Below are positions 35,792 to 47,820 of a DNA stretch of 64,000 nucleotides, in pieces. Numbering within the stretch: the first letter of the stretch is position 1; each line of letters begins with the position of its first letter. Source of the DNA: Histoplasma ohiense (Eukaryota; Ascomycota; Eurotiomycetes; Onygenales; Ajellomycetaceae); assembly GCA_017607445.1 (NCBI GenBank), contig JAEVHH010000002.1, forward strand, positions 1,550,001-1,614,000, given 5' to 3'. The position numbers and the translations under genes were made by a program. The notes under the pieces were generated by a model. It was not told where the DNA came from. It ran no database searches and worked only from the letters and a program-made list of their open reading frames with translations.

Positions 35792-37571
35792 ATGAGTCTA
35801 CCAGAAGACGAAGTGAATGCCGATAACATAAGATTTTTGCGCTCGCGCAGACGTTCCTCTCCGGATTCATCTCCGGGACGTGTTCGAAGTCGAAGGCGGC
35901 ATCTACAGTCCTTGCAGGATGAAGTGAATAGCGGTATGGATTCTAATGATCAGAGAAGGCCCTCAGTGACTGTCGGGGTAAGCCGCCGTATCCCCATTGT
36001 TCGTCGCCGAGATCCTATGAGTGGTGTGACCAACTACGAAACTCGCTCCCGCCCATCAAATCCCGCCTACGCATGGGTGCCAGGATCAGATTACGAAGAG
36101 GAAGAAGATGCTAGCGTGGGTGCTACGAATCTTATTCAGGAAATGTGGGATGGTAGATTGCTAAGAGCGAGACATACGGCACTGGGATCTCGGGGTGAAA
36201 GGCGGGAAGGATCAGCTACATCACCGCGTCTATGGGCCAGGGATCCCAATGGAGAATCGATTCAGCCGTCACGGTATGGTCGGAGTGATCTGGCTACTGC
36301 TACATTACTTCAAACAGTTCGTCGCCACCCGCGATTCTCCTCTAGGACCCGTACCCTACAGACCTACATCCTTGACCGGGATCGAGGTGGCCGTGAATCA
36401 GAGGAAAGAGACTGGCAACCTTCCTCTACAACTCCCACTACGGCTGCAAGCTCAACCACTTCCCCACCTCCACGTTCTTCCACCATCAATCACGGAGATA
36501 TAACGAGGAATACCGGTGCATCAGAGCCCAGAGATATGTATTTCGAAGATCGATCGTCAGTTGATCGTTTTGAAGAAACCATAAAGTACCTTGACAGAGT
36601 GCGGTTCGCCAAATCGTACGATGAGAGCGTACAGTTTGCCACTGCAGGAGATTTCGTCCAATACGAATATTTGCGCCGCAATGAGGACGACTTTATCCTC
36701 GATACGTCGTCGATCGGCAGTCCTGCAGATTCTTCGTGGCTAAAGCCAGGGACGGTATTTGAAGGTTCACAACATGCTACTAATCATTGTTCCACTTCAG
36801 CGATGTTCCATAATCGGAGACCCAGATCGCACCAAATTGATGACCCCATCGTTATCAATGGCACTGAACTCGGCCGGACTGTATATACAAGCGCCGGCCG
36901 CCGCAGTTACCAGGCGGATATTCCTCACGAGTTTGGAGACGGGACCCAAATGGGAATGAACAGCAACAGTAGACATGAACACTGGCCTGTCAAGGTTACG
37001 ATACACAGTGTTGATTATAATACGATGACTCTTTCCGGAACGATGGAAGCCTACAACATTCCCGATAAACCATCCAATAGCCAAGGAGCGCATATTACTA
37101 CTTTCCTCGAGGGTGAAATCATCGATTTCAACACGCACTCGCTGGAGACGAAGAATTTCGAAGCAAATGCAGAGATTGATAGTTTGTACTGGCGCGAGCT
37201 TGAACCTTTTAAAGACCTGTCTTATGACGAGATCGTGAGGAATCTTGTGAGTAAGAAATGGCTGACGGAGCAGCTAGCGAAAGGTTGGGTCTTGATGCGT
37301 TGGAAAGGTTAGTCTTGAGCCCGTTCATGCCCTTCTCAATATTCGAATGGTATCCTTAAACCCACTTACGCCGCTAGAACGTTGCTTTATTACGCCATCA
37401 CACTCCCGTCAAGGACTCACAATATCCGGTTTCTATTATATCTCCGTTCGTCGCGAGGACGGCCATATCGAGGGCATGTATTATGACCCGGGCAGTTCAC
37501 CATATCAACACCTCTCTCTAACACCACATATGCGAGAGAAGATGGTTTTTCCCGCATATAATTTCCGCTAA
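35792..37571 (+). CDS. VID24: GID/CTLH ubiquitin ligase substrate receptor (Gid4/Vid24 family)
   Basis: Exons are 35792-37307 and 37378-37571, giving 569 aa. The frame extends a little upstream only through a GTG codon, so the ATG at 35792 is the start. The N-terminal half (about residues 1-250) is Arg/Ser-rich and probably disordered. The C-terminal half is the Vid24 beta-barrel: LKPGTVFEGSQHA, WPVKVTIHSVDYNTMTLSGT, TFLEGEIIDFNTHSLETKNF, the Trp-containing DSLYWRELEPFKDL, KGWVLMRWKG and, across the intron, ERCFITP, LTISGFYYISV and GMYYDPGSSPYQHL. Gid4 binds N-terminal proline degrons, for example on gluconeogenic enzymes, and delivers them to the GID E3 ligase. It is larger than yeast Gid4 (362 aa) because of the N-terminal extension. 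Confidence 0.92.
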
Positions 37572-38689
37572 GTTCATCTGATTGATCGACTGCTTGACTA
37601 TTCTCTGATCACTTTGTTTTGATCAATCAACTGGATAAATACTGCCACAATCCAAATATCATTTTCTATTGCTCTGAAATTACTTGAATCCGAACTCTAG
37701 TGAGCTTTTATCCCTGCGCTTTGATGGCTAGGTATATAATGTAATTATATCCCCCAGTTTCTTTCTTTGGCTTTTGTATACTTCACGTTAATCTCGTCCC
37801 CGCAACTGGAGTGTATGGGGATGGATTCTACCACCAATAACGTAACCAGGACAGGTTCCCTTTTTATTTTTATTTTTTTTCATTATATGATTATCTCTTT
37901 GCACGGACGAATTCTAGAAATCACAACGGAAGTGAAGAATGCTATGTCATTTTTTGAATCGTTTTTGCCATTTTCTAGTCTCATCCATGTCGAACTGTTG
38001 ACTGAAATATCAGATGCCGTCAACCCCTTGTTTTATCAACCTATCTCATCACTATGCACTTACTGCCTGTTGTTTATTTTCGTTCGTTATCTTCCGTGCT
38101 TGTGTTTTATCCATTAGTCATTGGAACGATAAGATGCTCCTACTCCTTCTACACTACATTTACTGAAAGCGACATTCGTTAACCCCGTCATTGAGTGTAT
38201 GTTTTTCAGCCTGTGCCTAATTTAACGCTTGGGATGCAAGATCGATTTACGATGGGCTCTCTAAGCCAAGATGTCGATCTTGTTGCCTCAGTTTCGCCCT
38301 TTGAATTAATTGAACGAATGAATGAAAGATAACCTGTGTATGATGTGATCCTCACTTGCGACTGATATCTATCTTACGAGGTTTCTAACCTTAGAAATCA
38401 ACAATAATGGCCATAGAGTAAAAAATGGGATAAGAAACAGGTATTCCAAGTGATGTATAAAACGGGTTAATTTTAATTAGTGCTGTGAAAAAGGAGGACA
38501 GGACCTACGGCCCCGAAAAGGTTTATCTAAGTTCGCTCTCGATTACGAGTTTGAAGCCAGCTTGTTCCGAATACGAACTCCCGCTCGTAAGTCGCACTTA
38601 TACACTGATTTATTTTATGTCCTTTTTTTTTTTATTTCCCCGCCTATCCATCCGTTTTAACCCCAGTTGCCGCGTTCGTTCTGACTGGT
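37572..38689. other. Convergent 3' region between VID24 and RPS12
   Basis: About 1.1 kb where the two genes face each other tail to tail. It must hold both 3' UTRs and terminators. It has T-rich stretches (for example 37859-37882) and no supported coding sequence. Confidence 0.5.
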
Positions 38690-39415
38690 CTATTGTTCGG
38701 TCTGGAAGTAGTTGAGTAGGACGGAGCGCTCCTGGGACTCTTCACCCCAGTCACGGAGGACAACGCAAGAGCAGTTAACAACCTTGCGAGGGTTGCCTTC
38801 GCGGTCAAGAACGCCTGTCAAGTGCAAGAAAGAGAGGGGAGGAAACACAGCAAATCAGTGGTCCGGCTCACCAAACAGAGTTCCAAAAAAAAAAAAAAAA
38901 TTCAAAGAAAATAAAACATACAGAGTCCAACCCACTCGCCCAGCATCTTCCCATCGGGAACCTTGATGAGGGGGATCTTATGCTCTGAGCAAAGCGCAAT
39001 GACGAGCTTCTTATAAGCGTCTTCCTCGCAGCCCTCGTTGAGCACACACATGTGCGCTTGGCGGCGATCGAGAGCCTTGGAGGCTTCGCGCAAGCCACGG
39101 GCAAGGCCGTCGTGGATCAGAGCGATCTTGAGAACGCCCTTGAGAGCGTCTAGAACGGACATGGAGCTGCCTGCAGTGGTGTCGGCGGAAACCTCGACCT
39201 CATCGGCGGCACCGACAGGCGGGTTGGAAGCGGTCTCTTCTCCGTCCGACTGTTTGATTATCACGTATCAGCAGGTTTCGATTTCAATTTTATGACTGAT
39301 CTGGGAGGTGCTGGGGCTTAATTGGGAGCACTTCGGCACAATTATCTGCCTGGGGCAGAGTGAGGAAGAATGGGGATCAGTTGTAGACAGAGCGAAAGGG
39401 AGTTATATATACCAT
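38690..39415 (-). CDS. RPS12: 40S ribosomal protein S12 (eS12)
   Basis: Exons are 39415-39413 (the ATG alone), 39249-38922 and 38814-38690, giving 151 aa. The 163-bp first intron starts immediately after the start codon, which fits M|SDGEETAS. The L7Ae-like fold is seen in [60 protein letters not shown] and GEWVGL, followed across intron 2 by [19 protein letters not shown] and the tail [14 protein letters not shown]. It is part of the beak of the small ribosomal subunit. The ATG-only exon is typical of intron-regulated ribosomal protein genes. Certain. Confidence 0.96.
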
Positions 39416-40007
39416 TTTTGACGTAGGAATATCGATGGGATCGTTTCCAAATGTCGGATTATCCTCAAAGAGGTGAGTGTAGGAAACAGGGGTTTTTATC
39501 GGGGTTGATATTGAGAGTTGGCGTGGTGGATGTTCTGCGGCGGCGTGGAAAATACCAAAATTCGAGCCTCGCCTATTTTGGTGTGCCCTACGTTATTACG
39601 TAAACAAATTTTACTTCCCGAGGAAGCAAAGCATACATTAGACTTTACAACTGTGAAAAGAATATTTGAATGGATACTATGCTTGCTACCGGATCCGAAC
39701 ATAGGAGGTATAAAGTAATAATGACACTGTCACAAGCAATCATTATGGACGCATTCATTCCATTTCAAGAATAAAAAGAAGTCGAATGAATCCATCAAAT
39801 TCCATAAAAAATAATACAGAAAACCTCCCAATCCAACCTAAATCCCATTTGCACCTTACAGAAAAAATAAAAAAGAGAAAAAGTAAAAAGGATGTAAATC
39901 CTGCATATATCCCACGAATGGCTCTAGCATCGAATGACAAACCAAGCGCCGAGAGGGAGCAAAGAGACACGAGGGGAAGAAGATTGAAGCGAGAGAGTTG
40001 AATGATT
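39416..40007. promoter_or_regulatory. RPS12 promoter and HOS4 3' region
   Basis: About 590 bp containing the promoter of RPS12 and the 3' UTR of the HOS4-like gene on the same strand. T-rich on the transcribed strand; no specific ribosomal-protein box identified. Confidence 0.35.
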
Positions 40008-43000
40008 TCATGAATGAGGATGACCATTCGGAGTTACGAATCCATTTGTTAGTGGGGACTTCGGTCCAGGATCTATGTTAGGTGGAGTAGATCTTATCCC
40101 GTTGGGAAGCTGCGGTTCTGTCTGAATCGTTTCGGCACCTGGCTCAGAGTCGACATGCATTCGCAGTGTTCGAATCTCAAGCCCGTGGAGGTGGGGGACA
40201 TGAGGAACCAAATCCATGAAATCGGAATACTATAGTCACTATTAGGATAGGAGAAAACAGGTAAGTGTACTTGGGGATATTTACTTTGACCCAAAATATA
40301 TGTTCCATAGCAAAGTATTTGGGTCGAGTTTCTGCATCTTTCCGCATAACTTCGACGTAGCTGGATGTTAAGGGATTGAGCTCGCCTTCTTCGACTAGAA
40401 TACGCCGGGTTACCCTCCAAAGATTATTTCTCTGGGTAGGAGTGGCAGACCGCCTTTCCCAACTTGGATCTGTACTCGAGTTAGAGTCCTCTCACACACT
40501 AGCTTGATTGATATACGAAGGTTAATGAGTGATGTACGTACATTGCGAGAGCTGAAGATCGTTTGTAGCAAGAAGTGGTGCAACCAGATAGTTGGGAATC
40601 CATTTGTCATCCTTAGCCTCGTCGTCACAGGAAGGGTCGATTTGCTTTGTTGTTGCTGTTACCAGAGGCATGAACTTCCTAAGCCAGGTATGGCTTTTAG
40701 ATATAGGGTGATTGGAGCCGACGAAGTTTGCAGCAGCACGAAGTCGATTGGGCAGAGCGTCGCAACGCCGCTGTTCCTGTTCCTCCTGCTCTTTCCGCAA
40801 CCTTGCAAGACGAAGTCGTTCTTGTTCTAAGCGCTTTTGGCGCTCTTCTTCAGCCTGCCTAATTCGCCGAAGCTCCATTTCCTTTCTTTTGCGTTCCTCT
40901 TCCTCGGCCTTTTCACGAGCTAGCCGCGCCGCGGTTTCCGCAGCTTCCTTCGCTTCCTCTGCTTCTCGGGCCTCTTTGGCAGCTTGGGCGTCTCGAAGTT
41001 CCTTCTCCTGTCTTTCACGTTCAGCCTGGGCAGCAACACGTCTCTCTTCAGCTTCCTGGGCTTCCTTGGCTAGCTCTGCCTCCCTAGCCTCCCTAGCCTC
41101 CCTTTCTCTAACTTCCCTTTCTCTAGCCTCCCTTTCCCTGGCTTCTCTTTCCCTAGCTTCTCTTTCCCTAGCTTCTCTTTCCCTAGCTTCTCTTTCCCTA
41201 GCTTCTCTTTCCCTAGCTTCTCTTTCCCTAGCTTCTCTTTCCCTAGCTTCTCTTTCTCTGGCTTCTCTTTCTCTGGCTTCGTTTAGCTCTTTTGCTTCTT
41301 TTTTTGTTTCCTTTGCTTCCTTCGCTTCCTTCGCTTGCAGTGATTCCTGTGTTGCCTTAGCCTTTGTTTGTTTGGCCTCTTTCGCTTCGGTTGCTTCCCT
41401 CAGCGTTTTTTCCCTTGCTTCCTTCGCTTCCCCAACCTCCTTTACCTCTGCCGCCTCCGCTTCAGGGCGATTAACATCCTCCATAGGGATGTCTTTGATG
41501 TCTGACTCTGATTTCTTTTGCTCCTGCTTGATAGCAGTCGATCCTGTATTCGACTTCCGTGAGCCAGACAGCTCTTTATCTACATGGCTATCCCCGTCAC
41601 GAGATATTTCATTGCCGACCTTCGGGGCATTGCTATTTCTCCGCCTCGGTTGAGCTTTTGAGGACGGTGCTGGTAATTCCAGAAATTTCTTCGCTGCGCT
41701 ACTGCTGGAGGATGAGAGTCCATTCTCTTCGGATTGAACGCGTCTCCGCTTCTTTTGATTTTGGCTATCACGAACATCGTCCTCTCTGCGTTGACGGCCA
41801 CGTAGCTGTGATGGTTCTGGAGATACGCTGCTTCGTGGACGTTTTCGTGGGGGCTCATCCTTTATTGGCTTCACGTCTGGGTTTGCAGTTTCTGTCCGCG
41901 GTTTACCTGCGTCATCGCGGCTAGAATGAGAGTCGGACGATATCAGACTTTCCCTCCTCTTCACTCTGTCAGGTGGTCGGCCTGCAATGAGGCGCCGACG
42001 CTTGACAGGCTCGTCCCCATTGTGAGAAGTTACAGAGTCCTTTGAGTATTTTCGGTCCGGACGAGCTTCCTGGTCAGATCCGCCTGCAGACTGGTCAAGG
42101 TTGCTATTCTCTCTGTTTGGCAACTTAGATCGATTCCCTGCAACCCACTTACCCTTCTCATGACTGACAGTCTCAGACTTTCTCTTATCCTTTACATGGT
42201 CTATTTCCCGATATGAACGCTCAGTTTGGCGACTTGAATCTGATGTCCTGCTGGCTTTTCGTTGTGAGGAAGGAGCTGGAGATAACGACTCCCGCCGAAC
42301 GTATTTCTTAACGTCTGTCTCTTTTTCACGAACCCTTCGAGGAGATTTCGTATCAAGTCTGCGATTCTTGAGGGTTCGCAGATGGTTATCGTATGCCCGC
42401 TTTAGAAGTTCGTATTCCTTTTCCCAGTGATCTCCTTTCCGTTCTCTTGATAATTCGTAATATGTGCGGCCACGGCGATCAAGACGCGTGGGATCGAATC
42501 CTCGTTGGTCCAGTAGAAGTTGAATAACCGCAAGGTTTCCCCTACCGATTGCAGCAAGCATAGGGGTGTTGTATCCCGGTTTATTATGGTTGCCAGTCTG
42601 CAGTGGTTCCGGGTCCGGGTCCGGGTCACCCATGCCCAACAGAATCCCCAATACTTCGTCATGCCCACCTTTCGCCGCAGCAATAAGCGACTCAGGATCA
42701 GCTTTTTGTCCCACGTTAAGGATATTTGCAACACCAGCCATATCTCCCTTAGCAGCAAAATCTCGAAGATTTTCGGGAGTTGCCTTTGTCCATAGCAAAT
42801 CGTTCCTGGTTGCCTCACTCCTCACGGTCCTCCTACGAGCTCCAAGAGTAACCGGAGGAGAACTTCGCTGACCATGAACTGGGGGAGAATCACGAGGACT
42901 GGCCGCCGATGCACCCCGCGATGAAGGGTCCCTGCCCGAGGATGTGGCGCGAGTAGCTTGGTCTGTAGACTTACGTCGTCGTTGTCCCTTAACTTTAGCC

Positions 43001-44352
43001 TCTGCAATTATTTTTCGCATTTCCTCGTAGTTCTGGTTATCAGACGGGACAAGGTCATACGGTTCATCGCCCTCAGCATTGCCAAGGCGAGGATTAGCCC
43101 CTGCATCCAAAAGCAATTTAACAACCTCCAAATGGCCGTTCTCCACAGCATCAATCAAGGGGGTGTCTCTGTCAATATTCCTTGTGTCGATTTCACATCC
43201 TGCTTCGATTAGAAACTTAACAATATCTACACAGCCTTCAAGAGCAGCGATTTGAAGTGGCGTGTTCCCCGCGTTGTCAGGAATATTTAGATCGTCTGGG
43301 CGCTCAGAATGGCGCGCTTTCGCAGCCTCCACTTCCTGCATGGCACAGGCTCTCGCAAGCCTTGTCCGACCATTTTGATCCCGCTGTTTTTTTGCTTGCA
43401 TCTGCTTTGCAGGTGATATCGCTGCCTGTTCTCCGGACGTTAGCTTACGAAGACGAGCGGATGGTAAAGGAGATCCACTGGCGGAAGACGAAATAGACTC
43501 TCGGTCCTCTGAGACTTGGCGGTGTGAATCTGTCGCAAGCGGCGGTGGCGCTCGTCTTCTCTTCTTTGAATCAATAGACGGGTGCGACCCCGAAGTAACT
43601 CTATGGTGTAAACGATAAGGAGGTGATGGGGAACGATGTTTAGATAAATGCTGCGAATGAGATTGGTTGGATGTTTCATCCGAAGTTTTGTTGTGGGATG
43701 GGTTTGATAGATGTTGACGGTCGCGATGGCGACGGGTCTCTCCTTCCTCCGTGCGAACGACTCCTTCACTTGATGAACGTTTTGTCGAGGGGTAGCCTTT
43801 ACTTCCCTCTAACCCATCAGAACGCGAGTGCGATAAGCCGCGTGTGGCAGACGTTTTCTCCGAATCTCCATTTTCCTTTTGCTTCGTTTCTTTCATCACC
43901 CGTGGTGGCGACGAGACTCGCGAAATCTGTTCGCTAGGATCGCGAGTTTTGGCAGACCTACCATCCACATTATCATTTTCTACCCGGGGTCGCTTTCGAG
44001 GTTTCCCACTTTCCGATAACAACGCGACTCGAGAGTCCTTTTCATCTTCGGCTCTCCCATGGCTCCTATCGCGTTTATGCTGTATATACCGTTTCTTTTT
44101 CTCTGGCGATAGCTCTTCCCGCCCTGACTGGATTATGGTTTCCGCCTCCGAGTCCGCTTTAACGCTGACTGCATCATCGCTACCATTACCACCACCATTC
44201 TCCCGTTCTAGTTTTTGCTTCTCAGCGGGAGAAGCCACCCGTACTAGATTCTTGTTTTCAGCAAGTTTTAAGCTAGGTTCCACGTGTCGATCAGTGTCAC
44301 CATTGGTGGGAGGAACAGCTGGCAAGGGCAGTACTGCATCAGCATCATTCAT
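40008..44352 (-). CDS. HOS4: HOS4-like ankyrin-repeat protein with long charged coiled coil (Set3 histone deacetylase complex)
   Basis: Exons are 44352-40542, 40469-40285 and 40229-40008, giving 1405 aa. The first ~340 residues are Lys/Arg/Ser-rich and disordered. Ankyrin repeats follow at about 355-455 (NAGNTPLQIAALEGCVDIVK, RDTPLIDAVENGHLEVVKLL), with a second ankyrin-like block at about 515-625. Residues about 1020-1090 are a tandem EARER array inside a long Glu/Ala/Arg coiled coil. The C-terminus is a globular-looking region (WLRKFMPLV, YPSWERRSATPTQRNNLWRV, KYFAMEHIFWVKYSDFMDLV). Yeast Hos4 belongs to the Set3C deacetylase that represses transcription downstream of H3K4 methylation. The frame stays open above the ATG (SPPRSAANSHSAATASNDEA) with no other ATG, so a small 5' exon may exist. 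Confidence 0.8.
41085..41290 (-). repeat. Coding minisatellite, about 15-bp unit (EARER)n
   Basis: Roughly a dozen near-identical 15-bp units, on the plus strand of the form TTCTCTTTCCCTAGC with small C/T variation, each encoding EARER in the HOS4-like protein. Unit length is a multiple of three, so copy-number change keeps the frame. Confidence 0.9.
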
Positions 44353-45180
44353 AGCGGCTGCAGTCAGGATATTCGGCTTCTCTGCTTCATCGTTAGAAGC
44401 CGTAGCTGCGGAATGAGAGTTGGCCGCGGATCGAGGTGGACTCGATCACCGTTTATCGGAAGAGCCTAGGGCAAAATGGACGGTAAGATTATATATTCGA
44501 CTACGATTTGGCGGGGCGAATATGTGGCACTTGACGTTTCGTTTTGGATGATACGGCGTTGAATAGCAGCGACGTGTCGATGATTGGGATTGTAGTTGGG
44601 GATTGACTTAGGTCAAGATCGGGCGCAATCTGAGGAAAGGAAAAGCGGTGGGGAGCCTCCTTGCCGCTAGTACTATTTAGGCTTGCTCCCGTCCATCCAG
44701 ATGGCTCCCCATTTACGATTTGAAACAGAGTTCATCAATTTCCCCGGGAACAGTATATCGGATTAGGGTCCTGCGGTCCTATTCATCTAGATATGCGAGT
44801 GATTGACACTACTGTTGCAGCAATATTTAAAGCTTTACCTGGGTGGCTGGATATAAACCAGAGTATATAAACATCACGTGATTATTTGGTCGACCAGTTG
44901 GATCGCAGGACTTCCTGTTAAGGATTAGTGTATCATAAGGCATCAGTCTTTTGTTGAAATCTCATCGAGTTATCTGAGTCTATCTGCGTTATATGCTTAT
45001 ATTGCGGTAATTATTGGACAGGCCCGAAGTAGCTCCGCATCGCAATCTTCGTTGGCAGAATGCTAAGGGAGTGAGAGAAACTGCACCTCGACGCACCGGT
45101 TACTAGTATCTATTGACAACCACAAGGGTGATTGCTGAAGTTACATGATGTTAAATGAGGGCTTACTTTCCGGGGCGAAT
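44353..45180. promoter_or_regulatory. Divergent promoter between HOS4 and DFG10
   Basis: About 830 bp between two start codons. A palindromic ATCACGTGAT (CACGTG core, 44875-44880) follows a TATATAAA stretch at about 44863-44870. CACGTG is bound by bHLH factors such as CPF1/PHO4/SRE-type proteins in fungi. Which gene it serves is unknown. Confidence 0.4.
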
Positions 45181-46302
45181 ATGGGATGGATTCAATGGAC
45201 ATCTTCACTCTTTGAAACAGTGGATGTGCTAGACCTCCTTCGGGGCTTCTTTTTAATTATGGCTAGCACAGTACGAAGCCTTACCATACTCTGTACAAAG
45301 AATTTTGCCCGTTGATGGACACACTGATCAGTCTCTAGATTCTTCTTGCAAACAGTATCCCAATTGTTCGCTCTCGTTTCGTTGCTTATGGCCCACGAGC
45401 CACGTCGTCGGAACCGGCAAAAGCTTCACAGAATCGGGAGCAAATTGACCACACGGTGTCCAAGCTATCCCCTTCGTCAAGGGTCATGCAAATTTTGGAC
45501 TTGGTAGCATCATTGCGAGTGCCCCACAGCTTCTTTACTCATTTCTATGTGGTATCGGTGTTATCCTCAATTCTATGGGGAACGCAAATATATTTCAAAG
45601 GGCCGTTGTTTGAAGCGATATCCTCCACTGTTAGAGAAGGGAATACCCAAATATCCATGTCACGCAATCAGATAGTTCTTTGCTGGACATTGTTATTGAT
45701 TCAAGGTATCCGTCGACTGTACGAATCAATTTTGATAACGAAGCCATCCCAATCGAAAATGTGGTTTCTACACTGGATCATCGGGCTGTTATATTACATT
45801 GCGATGGGGACGGCTATTTGGATCGAGGGATTACGTATGTACAGATTAAATTATCCATTTTCGGCCTCTTGAGTTCTCCGTTTAACTGAGATTCGATCAT
45901 CTAGCGGCGATACGTGCATCTGATAACATACTCAGCGATGTACGATATTCCACCCCATCATTGAGGACGTTCGTGTTTCTTCCCATTTTTATTATCGCTT
46001 CTGGAATTCAGCATGATTGCCATCTTTACCTAGCTTCGTTGAAAAAGTACACCCTTCCTTCTCATCCAGGCTTCCTCCACATCATATCCCCTCATTATAC
46101 GGCCGAGTGCGCGATATACTTGTCGCTCGTTTTCCTAGCCGCGCCGAAGGGAGTGCTTGTCAACAAAACGTTGTTGTCGGGACTGGTATTTGTCGTTGTT
46201 AATTTGGGTATCTCTGCTGGCAATAGCAAGGAGTGGTATATGAAAAATTTTGGTAAAGAAAGCGTGAAGTACAGGTGGAAAATGATACCCTATTTATATT
46301 AG
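45181..46302 (+). CDS. DFG10: Polyprenol reductase (DFG10/SRD5A3 family)
   Basis: Exons are 45181-45270, 45339-45834 and 45905-46302, giving 327 aa, with phases 0 and 1 that join correctly. The protein is strongly hydrophobic with several membrane segments (LDLLRGFFLIMAST, FYVVSVLSSILWGTQIYF, WFLHWIIGLLYYIAMGTAIW, FVFLPIFIIASGIQ). The C-terminal steroid-5-alpha-reductase domain shows IQHDCHLYLASLKKY, HYTAECAIYLSLV, NLGISAGNSKEWYMKNFG and WKMIPYLY. The enzyme reduces polyprenol toward dolichol in the ER for N-glycosylation. The first intron (68 bp) is chosen so that FFLIMAST joins ILLANSIPIVRSRFVAYG; this junction is inferred. Its 3' end is 173 bp from that of the ALKBH6-like gene. Confidence 0.88.
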
Positions 46303-46475
46303 ATCCGCAGCCACGGAAGACGAAATCTCGAACCTAGCTTTTCGTGGATATATCCACTGGAGAGTACGGCTTTTCAGCGGTTTGATGTTTTCCTAGAAAC
46401 AAAGGACTCACAACCCATTCATCACTGCGAAAGTAATGCCAAATTCAATTCTTGGAATGAGGTCCTAGTTGGTTA

Positions 46476-47416
46476 TTATTGTCTGCCTAAGAATTTCATA
46501 CCATTTCCCAGCTTTGAGACATTGAGTACATCTCGATAAGTCAGACTTATTCTAGTCTCCCTTTCATAACTTCCAGTTACAAATGCTTCTTTATCCCCCA
46601 ACAGTTCCCAGTTGCAAACAGTTTGTGGATTCAAATCCGCGTCCATCAGCCGTTCATCAATCCCATGCAAGTAATCCGTGTACAATCTCCCTGTCGTTAC
46701 CAACAAACTTCGCCTTTCTTGCAATATTCTAAATTGCGATGCTCCCGTTCTCTCGGACCCTTCAAGTTGCAAGTGATCACGATTGACCAGTTTCTCACTC
46801 ATCTCTAACACTATCGGTGCTCCCAAACTCACAGTCGCGACTACGGGATAGTAGGCGGGCCCGTCTTCGTGACGCATGATGCCTTGGCCGGGTAGATACT
46901 CATTGATAAGTACATGATTAGGAGCTTTGTGAGGCGAATTTCGAAAGACCTCAAGCTCCGTAAATCGGGAAACAATAGGCGAAATCAACCATTGTGGGAG
47001 GGGAGAGGCTAAAAGAGTGTTGGATTTGCTCAAAGCACATGGCCACGATTGAAGACGTCGCCGGGAAAGATATTTCCATCGTGGAATGGGAACGGATGTG
47101 ATCTTCAAGGCTATTAGTCCTATTAACCATGCCGGGATCTATATTATTCTCGCACAGGATATGAAAAGGAAGCAAATTCAAAATACACTTAGAACCGCAG
47201 AGAGAGGTTTTCATTAGGTTTCGCTATGAGCTATATTTACATTATCTCCAATTTTCGATTTAAACATAGGCTTACCTTTTGAAGCAACTGCTCTTCCTCG
47301 TGCTGTGTTATAAATTCAGGAATATAATATGCATTTTCAGGAATTAATTTTATTCTAGCTTTTTGCAGCTCCTCAATTGCTTCGCCGTATGCGCTCGTAT
47401 CTTGTTCGCCTGCCAT
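46476..47416 (-). CDS. ALKBH6: AlkB-type 2-oxoglutarate/Fe(II) dioxygenase, ALKBH6-like
   Basis: Exons are 47416-47276 and 47102-46476, with a 173-bp intron, giving 255 aa. Exon 1 carries IPENAYYIPEFITQHEEEQL, the usual opening of ALKBH6 proteins. Exon 2 carries PIPRWKYLSRRRLQ, the NxYxxGxxxxxHxD core (NEYLPGQGIMRHEDGP) with His125 and Asp127 as iron ligands, the distal ligand His193 (DYLHGIDE), and the 2-oxoglutarate-binding arginines around 231-237 (RISLTYRDV). AlkB enzymes oxidatively demethylate nucleic acids or proteins; ALKBH6 substrates are poorly defined. It is divergent from the parvulin gene (404 bp between ATGs). Confidence 0.9.
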
Positions 47417-47820
47417 CTCATATCTGACGGCTACGTCTCTGGGGTCCTGTTTGTGAAAGAGCGCTTATTGGACGAATATATAAAGCTGAAGTTCGAGAGG
47501 TAGAGTGGTTATTGAAGTTATGGAACGGAAGACTATGGTTTTGTCGATTGTGATGTTGGAGTTTTGATATAACCACCAGCGCCGCACCAGCCAATGAATA
47601 TTTAAGCGTATGAGAGCACACCCCGCCCTTAACCTCACCACCTACCTCAACCTTCACAACTTGAGGTTGAGCTTGACATCAAAAGTTCAACAACGCTTCT
47701 CGGGCAATATTATTCGCTCATCTCAATTTACATATTTCCACCGTAATATCTCGAATTTCAAACGTATTATCCGCGGGAGCACTTCCATTCATTGGGCATA
47801 TTCCACTTTTGTTCACAGCG
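47417..47820. promoter_or_regulatory. Divergent promoter between the ALKBH6-like and parvulin genes
   Basis: 404 bp between start codons containing both promoters. A CCAAT box is present as CCAATGAATATTTAA at 47590-47604 (CCAAT immediately before a TATTTAA stretch), and ATTGG occurs at 47467-47471. Confidence 0.4.

Noticed and set aside
40712..41653. 313-codon plus-strand ORF rich in Ser/Ala/Leu
   Set aside because: It is the antisense shadow of the HOS4-like (EARER)n coiled-coil region; the repeat keeps all frames open. No independent domain.
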